64,000 bases of DNA, from the NCBI RefSeq assembly GCF_018446385.1, contig NC_055988.1, forward strand, positions 167,138,337 to 167,202,336, written 5' to 3'. The stretch comes from Zingiber officinale. Its lineage: Eukaryota > Streptophyta > Magnoliopsida > Zingiberales > Zingiberaceae. Below, in pieces: positions 12,150 through 24,179 of the stretch. Positions within the stretch are counted from its first letter, which is position 1. Every line of letters begins with the position of its first letter. The position numbers and the translations under genes are program-made. Below the pieces are notes generated by a model. The model had not been told where the DNA came from. It was given only the letters and a program-made list of their open reading frames with translations, and searched no databases.

Positions 12150-13170
12150 AATTAGACAAAAGTCAAAAGGTTTTATTCTAAAAAAATTATCCCAATCACA
12201 TCCCATTTTAATTATTTTTTAACAAAAGGTACATGTAACTCAAATACTCTACGCTTCAAGCAGTTAAAAATTTATAGTTACTATAATGGCAGCTGCTATA
12301 CTATAATTAAGTTGTCATATAATTATAATAGTTATAATTTTAGTTGTTATATAGTTATAGTAGATATCATTCCATAGTTGCTATAATATAAAAAAACTAA
12401 AATTAAAATTATTTGGAATTTTTTAAAAAATTTAAATGATAATTTTTTAAATCTAAAATCTAGTCGTTACAAGTTATACCATAATTAGTGGTAGATTTCT
12501 GAACGAATTTTTATTGCATATATATCGCATGATTCAATTCAAATTAAAAGTTATCAAAGATTAGGATTTAACATTCATGTTGCAACAGTTATAAAATCAT
12601 AGTTGCTACAACTACGTAGCTACTATATTATGCGTCACATGATTTAAGATAAGTCAAAAACTATAATCTCTCAAAATTTAAAATTTAACATTCATATTAT
12701 AACAGTTATAAAATCATAATTACTATAACTACATATTACTACAACTACATAGTTATTATAAATGTATGACTATTTAGTTGTAGTAGCTACAAAATAATAG
12801 TTATTACAATGTGAATGATAAATTTTAAATTTTTAAAAATTATAATTTTTAATTCAGATTTAATCATAAGTCGCACAGTAGGTTAAATAGATGTTATGTG
12901 ATACTCGCAACCATCCAATTTGAGGCTAAAAATTAATGTTTAAATTATTTTCGAATATTTTTCGAACAATTTTAATTTAAAAAAAAAATCTCATGGTGTA
13001 AAAACTACGAACCCGTCGATTTAAGCGAGCCAAATTAAGAGAGATAATAATCTGTATAAACTCCTACCGTACAGTACAATGGAGACAGTAGGTACATCTT
13101 TTTATATAAAAAAAAACAACATGCGACGTTAAATTGGATAAAAAGCAAGCTCATTTTGCTTTTGCCTTAA
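12150..13170. mobile_element. Large foldback element, copy 2 (more degraded)
   Basis: The same architecture as the copy at 10.3-11.3 kb: outer GACAAAAGTCAAAAGG on the left, its inverse GCTCATTTTGCTTTTGCC on the right, and AAGAGAGATAATAAT and CGATTTAAGCGAG segments matching the right arm of copy 1. The repeated TTGCTACAACTACATAG-like palindromic units are AT-shifted by decay, mostly C-to-T type differences. Both copies keep the same internal order, so they are related by transposition or segmental duplication. Boundaries are approximate. Confidence 0.55.
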
Positions 13171-13500
13171 AAAAAAAAAAGACAATCTTTTACTATTCTA
13201 ATTATTAAACTATATCGAGCTCAAATGAATTCAAACACCCTGAATAACAAAAACTAAGTTTGAATCGCGATTTTAGCAACTTAATTTTATTTTCGACTTA
13301 GGAATAAAATGAACATGAAAAATGAATTTTAGATGAATGGAGATAGTTTCAATCAAAATTATTAATAAAAAAGAGATTCAAAATTCAAGAAAGATCAATT
13401 TTCACTGATTTTTGATCCACTTGAAATTGAGAGCATTCTTTTCCCACCCGATTTAACTCTCCCGTCACCACCTATCACGAATCCAACAGTGAGTTCACGA
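13171..13500. other. Intergenic AT-rich DNA
   Basis: No open frame or repeat end is recognised between the second foldback element and the tandem duplication that starts near 13502. Confidence 0.5.
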
Positions 13501-13501
13501 C

Positions 13502-13945
13502 AAGCTCACAGACATGGCCCAGCCACGAGTCCGAACTACGTCACCGCAAGCTCACGGCCAAGTCGTCACAAGTTCTTTGCTTTTCCTTTTTCTTCCTGCA
13601 GTTCGCTTATTTTCCTCTACTCGTTAAACCTTACCAAATTGACTAACCCAACCTGTTAAGCTGAAGCAAGCTCACCAACATGGCTGAGCCACGAGCCTAT
13701 AACTAAATCACCACAAACTCATGACCAGTGGCGGATCCAGACAAAAAAGGAAGAGGATGCTCAAAAAAAGGAACTAGAGCTTGTCTTCCTTCTCGCTGTC
13801 CCTCGGACTGCAACATACTAGTAGAATTTTTCGGGAGCAAGGAATTACTCAAGCACACCCCCGCTCCCCCCTAGATCCGCCACTGCTCATGGCTAGCTTG
13901 TTAAACCTTACTCAATCGACTAACCCCAACTGGTTAAGCTGAAGC
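13502..13945. repeat. Tandem duplication, second unit split by a MITE
   Basis: Unit A (about 13502-13667) and unit B (about 13668-13945) both run from AAGCTCAC(A/C)(G/A)ACATGGC through AGCCACGAG to GTTAAACCTTAC and (C/T)GGTTAAGCTGAAGC. Unit B is longer because a 160-base MITE plus an 8-base duplication sits inside it. The MITE is absent from unit A, so it inserted after the duplication. Confidence 0.7.
13726..13885. mobile_element. hAT-type MITE with 8-bp target duplication
   Basis: The ends are inverted repeats CAGTGGCGGATCCAG and TAGATCCGCCACTG. They are flanked by CTCATGAC (13718-13725) and CTCATGGC (13886-13893), an 8-base target-site duplication with one mismatch. Eight-base duplications and CAGTGGCGGATC-type ends are typical of hAT MITEs in plants. 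It has no coding capacity. Confidence 0.88.
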
Positions 13946-14107
13946 ATTCATTACCTGCTGTAAAGAAATGCTACAGGTAAACTCTTACATTTTGGAGGCT
14001 TACAAAGCTGGCAATTCAAGGAGTTGATTAATTAAAGTGTCAGGCAACTCTCATGCTTGCTGCGACATGAACAAGGGAATAGCATTTTAAGTGTTGGCAG
14101 CGAGATG

Positions 14108-16154
14108 TTAAGCATGAGGAGGCCAAAGCTTGGTGTCTTGTGTGGTATCCATGACGGCAGGCGGAAGCCACTGCCACATAGCCATGCCAGGATAAGCCGC
14201 GAAGTGTGCTGGCTTGTTTGGAGGGGCCTGGACGCAAGGCGGAGCAAATGCAGCTGGGGCGGCGGCAGCATCAGGATGGAATGCGAGTGGATGAGGGATG
14301 TAGCTTGCTGGAGGCATGCTCATAGCCTTGATTTGTTGTTCTAGCTTCTCTTTGTCGGCCTTCAGTTTCATCTTCTCGTCTCGAAGCTCATGTTTTTCCG
14401 CCTATGTTAATGAGAGTTAGCTGTGTTAAGGAATTTGAGTGCAGACTTGAAACATTGCACTTTTAAACCGAAAAGTCTAGTCTGCAAATATTTGTCTTAA
14501 AGAACAACAAAGCCAAAAACTATTTGTCGTCCCCTCCAACTACGGCACACACACACCACTCATTCCTCCAGACCACCATGAATTGGAGAAGAAAAGGAAG
14601 GATGAAACTTTTCATGACTTTCCCAGTGTCCGGTATTTAACTAACAGCACGAAGTACATGTATCACCATTTCACTAACTTAACATCATAGTTTCTGCATC
14701 CTAAGTTAAATATTTTTGTGAGTCTATATATAGAAACCAATCTCGATAGAGATATCCCACCACAAACCAAATAATGTTCCGTGTATAAACTTATTCGTAA
14801 GTTATCAATACAATGGTGGATCATCGTGAACAGAGCGAAAAAGAACATAAGGATAGGGGTCGGACCTTTAGATCCTTGATCATAGCTTGGAGTTTTTCAT
14901 TTGACTTCTTTAGTTCTTCTGCTTCAGCTTTTAACTGCGTCAAAACACGAACAGCATCGCTCAGAATTGATGCTTTGTCAGACTTAGGAGGTCTACCAGG
15001 GTCCAAGATCGAAGACAGCTCTGAGAACCTAAGTAACAATTTCTTTGGCAATTAAAGTTGTTCACTTGACAGAAGAATGCATAAATTAACCATGTGAATC
15101 ACAAGAAAACTATGATTTTGCAAGACATTAGTTTAAGAACAAGCACCTGTCATTCAACTTATCCCGCCGTATTTTTTCACGACAAGCTTTCGACTTAGGC
15201 CCAGTGCACGAGCCATCTCTTACCCTGTAAAATTAGAGTGCAAGAAAATTTAAGATGCCCACATAAAAGAATGCCACTGTCAAATGATGCAACCCAACAA
15301 TCCAATTTAGGAAGATGGGAAACACCAAAATCAGCACAAGCATGGTGCTGGAAAACCATGAGAAATTAACCAGACCGGAACAAGCTTGGTTCTTGGCTAT
15401 GGTTTAAAATTCTTGATATGTTCTACATAAGATAAACATCAATCAATCTTCCTCCCCCTCCATAATTATTTGAACAAAGAAAAAAAAAAGGGCATAATTT
15501 TAGGGTTCTTACTAATTTTTAAGAAGACTCACATGATAGATATGGAAGTACTAGTAGTAGTTCTTCTGGAAGCAGGATATATGTACCGAGAGTAGTTCCC
15601 TTCCATAAGTATTTAAACAATGAAAAAGGCATAATTTTCTGTCTTTTTTTAAGGAGATTCATATGATATTTATGGAAAAACAAAGCAGGTACCAGGAGTA
15701 GTTAGACATGATACAGATGTAAAAACATCTAAGCTTGTTTGTTTTATGATCTAAATTAGGACGAAAATCAAAAGTAGAAAAGAAAATGAGCATAATTCAA
15801 TTCCTTATAAAATTTATGTTCATATCAACACACAAAAAAAAAAAATTAACGCAGAATCAAACCCTAGATCGGGAGAACACCAACCTCTTCCTCGAGCTTT
15901 CGACGGCACGACCATCAGCTGCGCAAGCCTCCTCGCATCCCACCCTGCCAAACACGTTCCATCCCATGCCCATCATTCAAGATACCCAAATCCACCAACT
16001 AATAGCACAATCAAAGCGAGAGGGAATAAGAGAAGTTCCCGCACTCGGCGGCGGCGTGAGGCGGCATGCCGCAGAAGCTCTCGATCGCGCACCGCAGCTC
16101 GCCGTCCGATCCGCCGGCGTCGATCCAGTAATCGTCGATGGAGTCGGCAGACAT
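14108..16154 (-). CDS. ILR3: bHLH subgroup IVc transcription factor, ILR3/bHLH115-like
   Basis: Five exons on the minus strand (16154-16045, 15944-15885, 15224-15147, 15028-14866, 14401-14108) join in phase to 234 residues, the same length as Arabidopsis ILR3. The acidic N-terminus (MSADSIDDYWIDAGG) leads to a basic region (ACREKIRRDKLNDR, residues 70-83, with E73 and R77) and helix-loop-helix to about 122. A leucine-zipper-like helix (QLKAEAEELKKSNEKLQ; KLKADKEKLEQQIKA) follows. The proline/alanine-rich C-terminus ends in the subgroup hallmark YPGMAMWQWLPPAVMDTTQD. Group IVc factors are nuclear activators that dimerise and switch on group Ib bHLH genes in iron deficiency; they are destabilised by BTS-type ligases. 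Assignment to subgroup is firm, but which paralogue (ILR3, bHLH115, bHLH104) is not settled. Longer upstream frames near 16223 are read as leader. Confidence 0.94.
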
Positions 16155-18077
16155 GGTAGAAGGGCGGGGAGAGGAGCAGCGCGGCTTCCCGTCGATCCGA
16201 TCAAGGGAAGAGAAGCAAAACAATGCGTAAGGGAGAAGGAGAGGAAGAGAAGGGGAGGAGAGGAAGAGAAGGGAAGGAAGCGGTTTTGGTTTGGCGTGGA
16301 GTTTGGAGAATCGGAGAGCAGAGAAGCGGGTTTTATCGCCTTACTGTGGGCTCTCGAGAAACGAGCGCCAACCAAGGTGGAATCCGGGTTTTATTCAATT
16401 GACGACGAAGAAGTTCTAATATTTCACTTTGCACCTCGGTTTGTTTTTCTTTTTATAATATGTTTTTCTTTATTTTCAATGAGATTAATATGTTTTAACC
16501 ATGAATTTCTTTCCGCCATTGACAATGATTAAAGAGCACTGTGGTACTGAATTTTAAAGACAATCTCATTATAATGTTAAATTTTAAAAAATTAATATTG
16601 CTGTGATGTTAATTTTAAAATATAATATTATAGTGACGTTGGTTTTAAATTTTTTTTTTTAATTTTAAAATTAGATGCGTCTTTTAATACTTTTTTAATT
16701 TCAAGGTCCTTTCATCAACTGCCGATTTTCTTTTTTGTTATTTTTTTAAACTAAGTAATATGGTTCGATATGCTTGAGTGGGGCTATTTTTTATTTTATT
16801 TTTCAAAAAAAAACGCAATAAAATTACGAAATTAGCAAAGCAGTATTTAAAATTTTGTCCTCACTCGAAAATTAAATAGAATAATAATGTGATGTGCACG
16901 TGGTATCATTCTGCTATATAAAATAACGTACATAATTAATAAAGTACAAAAGTGATGAAAATTAAATAGAATAATAATGTGATGTGCACGTCATATGCCA
17001 TTTTCCCTATGACATAATTAATAAATGCAAATTATTTTTCAACAATATTTAAAAGTATCAAAACAACGTCATATCCCATTTTCCTAAAAGAAATATTCTT
17101 ACTATAATAATAATTTTATCAAAATTATTATAATATAAAATAAAATCACTCAGAATATTGATACATATACAAAGAGGAAGGATTGATGCATTATTATCCT
17201 ATAATTTAATAGTCATGGATTGAATCGCAAAATTTCTCTTATAATATAAGATGAGATTATGTACCATAAATCTAATAGGGTCGGGCTCGTCTTCTAGATT
17301 CCACATTAATGAGAATTTAGTACTATCGGACACTAGATTATCAATAAAACAAAACTCCAACTTAATTAAATGGCTTCAATACTATTGTAATATATTTATT
17401 AAAAAAATACTATAGCGTGCGGTAATTCTGTTCAACATTACTGTAATATCTCTAATCAAAACAGCTATAAGGGTAGCAAATTACGATATGCTATAATAAT
17501 TTTGAATAAAATTGATATTTTCAAGATGAAAAAATAAATCACTGTTTTAATATTTAAAAAAAACTGCAGCACCCTTTCAGTTTTGCCCTTTTATCGGAAG
17601 CTTGTTTTAAAATCCTGCATCATGCCATATGCCTCTTCCTATGTTGCATAAGGGGATAAAACATCTGTGAGCACTGCAAACAGAGGGCTAGGCTGGCTTT
17701 AACAAGTCTTATTGTATGTGTTAGAAGATATAATTGCAATAAAAGATGATTACACTCACTCTAGGCATCATTCACAATCCATCCACAAATTATGTGAAAA
17801 AAAGGTAAATTACGGGATCAGCATAATGCCGACCGCTAAGTTGACTAAGAGGTAGAGGACCATGTATTAGAAGACATTATTGTTGGTATGCAATGTAGAT
17901 TGAATTTACCATTCAACAACTATTAAATCATGTGCTTACGGAACTGACAAAGAATGTAAAATGAGCAACAAAAAAAAAGAGAAAGATCCGCTCTGTCAAA
18001 ATTATACTCAATTTGCTAGTCTTCCATAAGATCAATTGAGTGAGAAAATCCATGGGCTTGATGCCACTGCTAGTTCT
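16155..18077. other. bHLH-gene upstream region and AT-rich intergenic DNA
   Basis: Positions 16155-16400 are GC-rich and purine-biased on the plus strand, consistent with the leader and promoter of the minus-strand bHLH gene. A 35-base direct repeat (16867-16901 and 16957-16991; core AATAATGTGATGTGCACGT) follows, with a nearby second pair around CATAT(G/C)CCATTTTCC. The remainder is AT-rich with no gene seen. The last part (17600-18077) is the 3' flank of the ClpS-like gene. Confidence 0.5.
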
Positions 18078-20497
18078 TCATGTTTCCAAGTTGGAATCTG
18101 CTTCTATTGCTGATCGCAATCCATGAAGGGTCATCATTTGGGCGTAGAATTCCGCATGCTCCTGTTCAATTATATAAAAGTAAGCAATAAGCTTGTAGCG
18201 ACAAATGGGTGGAATTTGATAGTTTGTGTGTTTCGGGCTTTCTGAGCACCTTGACAGTAATGATAACCAATGCGACGCCCATCTCCCGCGATTCATGAAA
18301 GAGCTCCCTAGCGAGATCAGAAGTAACTGAAGGAACAACTTGTGGCAACACATTTTTGACTGCAAAAGGGCAAAGGAAGCTTCAGAAGAAATCATTAACA
18401 ACGATTTTACAGTGTATAATTATTAGATTTCACTAATAAAGTTGACACTTAGGTATTTTCAGGTTCTTGATGACAATTAAAGTTTAGAGATTGAGCAATT
18501 GACTAACAAAACACAAATCATTTGTATGATAAATTGATAATAGTATGTTTTTAACCATTAATTTATGATTATCCAAATGTTTAAAGTTTAGATACAAGAA
18601 ATTTTACATGTTTGATGAAAGCAGCAATAACTATTTGAAAGGATACTAATTCCAAATGTCATTCATCATACATACACACATAAAATTTAAATTTCCCAAT
18701 CAGTGGGACTGTGAGAAGGTATGTTATGTGTGTGAATAGATGACCAAAAGGATTTATATTTTGTGAAAACTAAGAACCTTATCCTAATGACAAACGACGA
18801 GAAACAAAGCTATTGTGCACCTTGAGAGAAAGAAAGAATAATCAACATACCAAGTTTTTCAGTGTGCTTTTGGTCGTCAATAAGCAGAACTTTATAGTTG
18901 TCTCCTCTTCCCACTCCCCTCCTTGTAGTAAGCCGACCGATATCCCCACCTAGAACATGAGCAAAAAATTTGGATACATGATTAATTTCAGTGTACCTGG
19001 AGCCTAGATTGAAACAAACCAGATGCTACTTGGTTTTTGAAATCATGAAAGAAACTTCAACTAATTTCCTCTCGTGTTTTCACATAAAAACTTTCGACTT
19101 AGTTGATGTGATAAGCCTAAGGATAAATTCTAGAGGGTGTTTTGGATATAGATTACTATAGCCATAAGTTGTTGGTTTGATTAACACTGATTTACTTATT
19201 AGCTTCTGCTTCACCATTGAAGGTGATGTTCAATCAACATGGTGAATTACACAACACAAAGTAATTGTATCGACACAAAAGGGTGGTCGTTGCATTCCAA
19301 GTGACCTCCACAAAGTCCTTTATTTATAATATGATCAACTTTTCCGGTCACCACTAATCCATCCTTGTCGAATAAGAAAATACCAAATCATCCTTCATCT
19401 TAAATCACACCACGGTGATATAAGCCAACATTGCACAAATACGGGATGTGGGGAAATAACTGGAGGCATTTGCAGTCAATATTGAATTACTTAAGTTAAT
19501 ACAAAATCAATGTGGCTTAGTTGGAGTTAGATGAACCAAAAAAGTTTTTTTTTTCTTTATCTACACATGTAGACGGCACATATGCAGAGATGTTTTTTTT
19601 TCAAAACTATGATATAAGCTATCAACTAATTCCTGGTCACACAACATTGATTTAGTAAATTTTCTTGCAAACAAACAAGAATTTCAAATCATCATTGTGG
19701 TTGCATAATCTCTAGAGAGTGTAGATTTGGTTCAAATTGAATGGAACATCAAGAACTTAAGGTAGTGTAGCTATAACAGTCTTACTTTTGAACATGGATT
19801 TTTTTAGGACACTTAGAGCACTTGAGATTTTTTTGTTTTGTTCAAGTTTTCATTGAACAAAATAATAGGCGAGAAGGTTGATGATTAAAACTCTCTGCTT
19901 TGTATTTGAACTACTAAAAGATTATCTCTAGCATCTACAATGGCCTCTAAAAGTATTGATAAACAATTACAGAATTTTAATCACCATTAATTGTTTTTTC
20001 GATAGAATTGTGTCCTTCAAGAAACGCTACCTTAAGTTCTTTGGATCAACAAAAATACCCAGCGTTCATTTTCTTGGCAAAGTGGAAAAAGTTGAGTGCA
20101 CGTTGAAGCCATGAATGAGAAATAATACATAAATATCGATTTCTATTGATCAAAGAACACAAACGCAACCAAAAAGGGGGGAAATTTTGACGGCAGCTAA
20201 AGAAAACAAGATCGATCTACAAGATCATATTAAGATTAGTAGATTACCTTCCTGGACTTGAGGAACGGCATCGAACTGGGACAGATCGAAGGTAGGTCGC
20301 TCCAAGAGACCAGATCCTCCCTTCGAATCCCCAAAACCTGCGATCACAGAGATCGGACCGGCAATGGCGGCGGCCAACCTCACGCCGACCATTCGCTTGA
20401 TCGGGGAAGCGTAGGAGGTGGAAATGGGGAGATAAGGAGGGCAAGGAACGGGCATGGCGAGGAAGAAGTTGACGGCGCCTCTGGAGCTAATCGCCAT
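18078..20497 (-). CDS. ClpS-like Clp protease adaptor, plastid-targeted, divergent
   Basis: Four exons on the minus strand (20497-20248, 18949-18851, 18359-18250, 18161-18078), all GT-AG and in phase, give 180 residues. Residues 1 to about 85 are Ser/Ala/Pro-rich with few acids, fitting a chloroplast transit peptide. The ClpS core spans about 105-175: YKVLLIDDQKHTEKL, then NVLPQVVPSVTSDLARELF, then HESREMGVALVIITVKEHAE. ClpS proteins fold as a small alpha/beta adaptor that hands N-degron substrates to the ClpC chaperone of the stromal Clp protease. Compared with bacterial ClpS and Arabidopsis CLPS1, the pocket asparagine is replaced by aspartate (IDD) and the pocket histidine (HxxG) by arginine (RExG). 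Substrate choice may therefore differ. An in-frame upstream ATG exists, but MAISSRG gives the better transit peptide. Intron 1 (18950-20247) is long and AT-rich. Confidence 0.85.
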
Positions 20498-20543
20498 GGG
20501 CAACGACAAAGAAAGCACAAGTGGGAGGAGGGGCTCTATTTGC

Positions 20544-20557
20544 GATATATATATATT
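20544..20557 (-). promoter_or_regulatory. Possible TATA box of the ClpS-like gene
   Basis: A TATATATATATTA run lies about 50 bases upstream of the chosen start on the minus strand. It is the only TATA-like element close by. Its nearness to the ATG would leave a very short leader, so the call is weak. Confidence 0.28.
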
Positions 20558-20664
20558 ATTCGAGGTTGGCATGGAAAGAATATACGAAGGAGATGGGGTG
20601 TCTCTAGTGTAATTTAAAATAATGCAGGGTTTAGATAAATTAATTATTGAATTGGGAAATATCA

Positions 20665-21200
20665 ATTCACTCCTAAAAGTTTTAAAATTTCAATTTCATT
20701 ATATTTTGTTCACTATTACTTTTAAAAATTAAATACTAAAATATGAATGGTTAGAAAGATCTTTCACCACTTTTAATAAAAAAAATCTTCGCCACTATAG
20801 GGTAAAAACAAATAAAATGTTTGTCCCAACATCCTATAGTTATTTCAGGATTAATATAATTATTTCCGGATCAATATAGAAATGATAAATCATAGTAACT
20901 AAAAAGATAAATAGATAGAGAATGAATTACATCGGATTAGATTTGACAATTATTTTTTTCCAATGAAAAGATAAATATATATTATCAAAATGTATAATTA
21001 TATAAAATGATTCTGGAGCATGATCACATACATGTGCTCACTCATGTACCAACTGATTGTGTGCTCATCTTCAGTACCACCTACTGAGCAAAGGTACCAA
21101 TCAGTATCACCTATGATCTTTGTTCATGCTGCTCATGCCTCGTCATCCTGATATGTATCCATACTCCTTATGCCTATATGTCCTCTTGACTTGGCCACCA
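20665..21200. other. Intergenic DNA, no gene recognised
   Basis: AT-rich sequence upstream of the ClpS-like gene. From about 21000 it becomes less AT-rich, with no family I can name. No open frame is worth calling. Confidence 0.4.
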
Positions 21201-21207
21201 TGGTGGC

Positions 21208-21413
21208 AAAAGGTGAATATGCTCGGGGTGAGTGCCCCCGCCAACCCGTCTCATGACCAACACGGAGGAGATAAATCACATACGGCTACTAGCTTTTGTA
21301 ATAGTGATTAGCACATAAGGGAGATATTTATCTCGACTTTATCGAGATTCGAACCTCAAACCTTATGGTGGTAACACCTCATACGTTAGCCACTAGACCC
21401 ATCCAAGGGGACA
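21208..21413 (-). mobile_element. tRNA-derived SINE
   Basis: Read on the minus strand, it starts at about 21413 with an A-box-like GGATGGGTCTAGTGGCTAACG. It has a B box GAGGTTCGAATCTCG about 35 bases on, then the body CTCCCTTATGTGCTAATCACTATTACAAAAGCTAG in pieces, a GGGGGCACTCACCCC segment and a CCTTTTG end. This matches the layout of the plant Au-type SINEs (Pol III promoter head, unrelated body). A target duplication was not found by eye. Confidence 0.6.
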
Positions 21414-21419
21414 TGATAA

Positions 21420-21745
21420 TAAAAGTTGATGTTGAACTTGATAATGATTATTTTGAAAGTGAAATTTCAACCAGGAATTTTAGAGAAAGACATGTGGAAA
21501 AGTATGCAAATAACAACTAAACAAAGTTTAAATAGACCTAGTCCTAACCATGAAAAATGGAAAATAACCTTAATTTAATGGTAAAATCTCATTTGGAGTT
21601 CACCTAGTCCACTTATGGTGACGAAACATGATCGTGTCAGTAGAGACAATCTTACCGTGCTTAGGAGTGACTGGTCATGTTTTCTACTAGAAACTCCCTT
21701 GTTAAGAAGTCAAGTGAATATGGTTGTGTCAGAAAGCATACGTTG
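21420..21745. repeat. Older repeat split by a solo LTR (left part)
   Basis: Sequence on this side (phrases such as GTCAGTAGAGACAATCTTACCGTG and CTACTAGAAACTCCCTTG) continues in style on the far side of the solo LTR (24940-25150: TTGCTAGAACTCTTGGTTG, AACACGGTCATGTCAG). The solo LTR evidently landed in a pre-existing repetitive sequence. The family is not recognised. Confidence 0.4.
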
Positions 21746-22936
21746 TGTAATATCTCATCCTCCTCACTACTAGTCTGTGAGGGTGGAGCGCTACTGGACT
21801 ACTAATTTTTCTTAACTAACATTGCACACATGTAATTATCAATACATAAACTCTCTAAACATACAACTGATAGCAGCGGAAACACATAAACAACTTATCT
21901 CTACATTCTACTCCAGCATATGAATACAACTAAAACTATACATCAATCTAATCATGCTGAAATATATGTATTAATCTGAACATACATGCAACCATTATAT
22001 AACTCAGATAATAGGTCTAATGTGCATAACAATAAAAAGAAAGAATTCTAAATACATGGCAATCTTAATAAATTCTTATGCTAAATCCCAAGGCTTCTAT
22101 AGTCCAGGCATCACACATCCATCCGCACCTCCTTGTCACCTTTCTTTGCTATAGTTTTTCCTTTTCTTTATCTGCAGTAAGAGGAAAATGCATCTATAAG
22201 CAAAATTGCTTAGTAAGCGCTATCTAACTCACAAAAACTCGAATATGTATGTGGATATACTGAAATCTAAAAACAACTGAATGCTCAAAAGAAGAGACTA
22301 CTCATGCTCATCTAATAGCAAAAGAAACTTACTGAAATGCTAAACATGTAAAGCTAATCAGAACAACATGCTAGCATAAAAGAAACTAAACTTGCTAAAT
22401 TTTAAACTTATGTGAAGCTTGTTTTACTTGTTTAAAAACTTATACTTTAATACTTCAAAATAATAATAAATCTGTTCTTGGGCCCAGGCTTAGTACCAAA
22501 GCGCGCTCCCTAATAGAAATTGGGGTAGCGACCCACCAGTCCTACGAGGGTAAAGACCTCGGTCTTACCAGGAGCAAGACCTCGGAATTAGTCACCTGGA
22601 TTTGTTTAACGACAACCTCAGAAGTCGGGTATTAGCCTCTTAAAAAATAAAATTCTTGTTATCTTTTATTACTTCTAATATATATAATGTCTCGGCATTT
22701 TAACAAGCACCTTGTGTGCCAAAATCTCTAAAGTCTTGACTTTGGGATCTACTTAAGCCCTTGGCCCTTTTCTTTCTTTTCTTTATATTTCTTATACTTA
22801 TTAATACCTCTAATAAAAGAATGTTTTTTTAAAAACTGAAATGTTTAAACAAATTCTAACATTGAAATGTATAAACAAAAATCTGCACACTATGCTAATC
22901 AAAATTCTGTATGTTATACTAACAAAATTCGGCATT

Positions 22937-23080
22937 TGTAAGCTTAATAAAATTCTGCACTTGTAAACTTAATAAAATCTGCATTATAAACTTAATAAAA
23001 TCTGCACTTGTAAGCTTAATAAAATCTGCACTTGTAAGCTTAATAAAATCTGCACTTGTAAGCTTAATAAAATATGCAAA
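22937..23080. repeat. Tandem array, AAGCTTAATAAAATCTGCACTTGT units
   Basis: About six near-identical units of 24-25 bases in a row within the solo LTR. Some units are shortened. Confidence 0.75.
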
Positions 23081-23460
23081 TCTAATTAAGCTACTAGAGA
23101 TCTAATTGGATCTTCTAATGTTAAACCATCAAAACTGTAATGCTAAACAATTCAAAATCTACAATGCTAAACAAATCAAAATCTGTAATGCTACACATAG
23201 CTATTCCACACTAAAAATCTGTTAAAGCTTGATACCTATGTAAAGCTTATACTTTTATAGAGCAATAGAGATCTTTAAGCATGTTACAACATGATCTAAA
23301 CTGGAATACTAAGCCAAAATCGCAAACTGAAAACTAAATCTGCATACTATACTAATCAAGATTCTGCATTCTATACTACACAATTTCTGCATACTATGCA
23401 AACATAAATTCTGCATTATAATACTTAACCAAACTGCACTATAATTTTTTTTTTTTAACT

Positions 23461-23735
23461 GCACTATAAGTTTCACCAAAAATCTACACTACAAGTTCCA
23501 CCAAAAATCTGCACTATAAATTCCACCAAAAATCTGTACTACAAGTTCCACCAAAAATCTGTACTATAAACTTAATTAAAATTAGCACTATAAGCTTAAT
23601 TAAAATCTGCACTATAAGTTTACATAAAAATTTGCACTATAAGCTTAATTAAAATCTGTACTATAAGCTTACATAAAAATCTGCACTATAAGCTTAAATA
23701 AAAATCTGCACTATAAGCTTAATTAAAATCTACAT
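23461..23735. repeat. Tandem array, ATCTGCACTATAAGCTTAATTAAA-type units
   Basis: About ten or more related units of 24-26 bases. An early subset reads AAGTTCCACCAAAAATCTG and a later subset AAGCTTAATTAAAATCTG. It is related to the array at 22.9 kb, so both probably come from one expanding unit inside the LTR. Confidence 0.7.
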
Positions 23736-24179
23736 AAAAATCCGAATTCCTAATTACAAGGGAAAAACAAATCTTGGATCTACTCTAAATTCCCAAGCAA
23801 CCACAATCTTTTACAGCATATTCCGAAAACTAAAAGAAACACTAAATCAAAGCTCGTAACTACCCTTACCGCAGGTGAGTAGCACTTACCTTGCTTATTG
23901 GACTCAAAATCGAGAAGAAGAGCTCTAGTGTTTTCGGTTAGCTCGAGATTTCCGGCCTCCTCTTGTGCCTACGCGTTCACATTGCTGAGAGAGTCACAAC
24001 CGTGTGAAGAAACCTTCGGACGAGTCCTTGGTCGGCCACCGGAGAGAAGCCCTAACTCGGCTTCGTTTTCGCCCAAGCACAGAACGGCGTCGCTCGAAAT
24101 CGGGATCGGGAAAGCTTAGGTCACGGAAGAAATCAAGCCCTAAGTTCCTCTCTTTATAACTCCAATATTCTGTTAACAT

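Noticed and set aside
15786-16532. Plus-strand 248-residue frame over the bHLH first exons
   Set aside because: Antisense to exons 1-2 of the minus-strand bHLH gene, whose splice phases and family match are clear.
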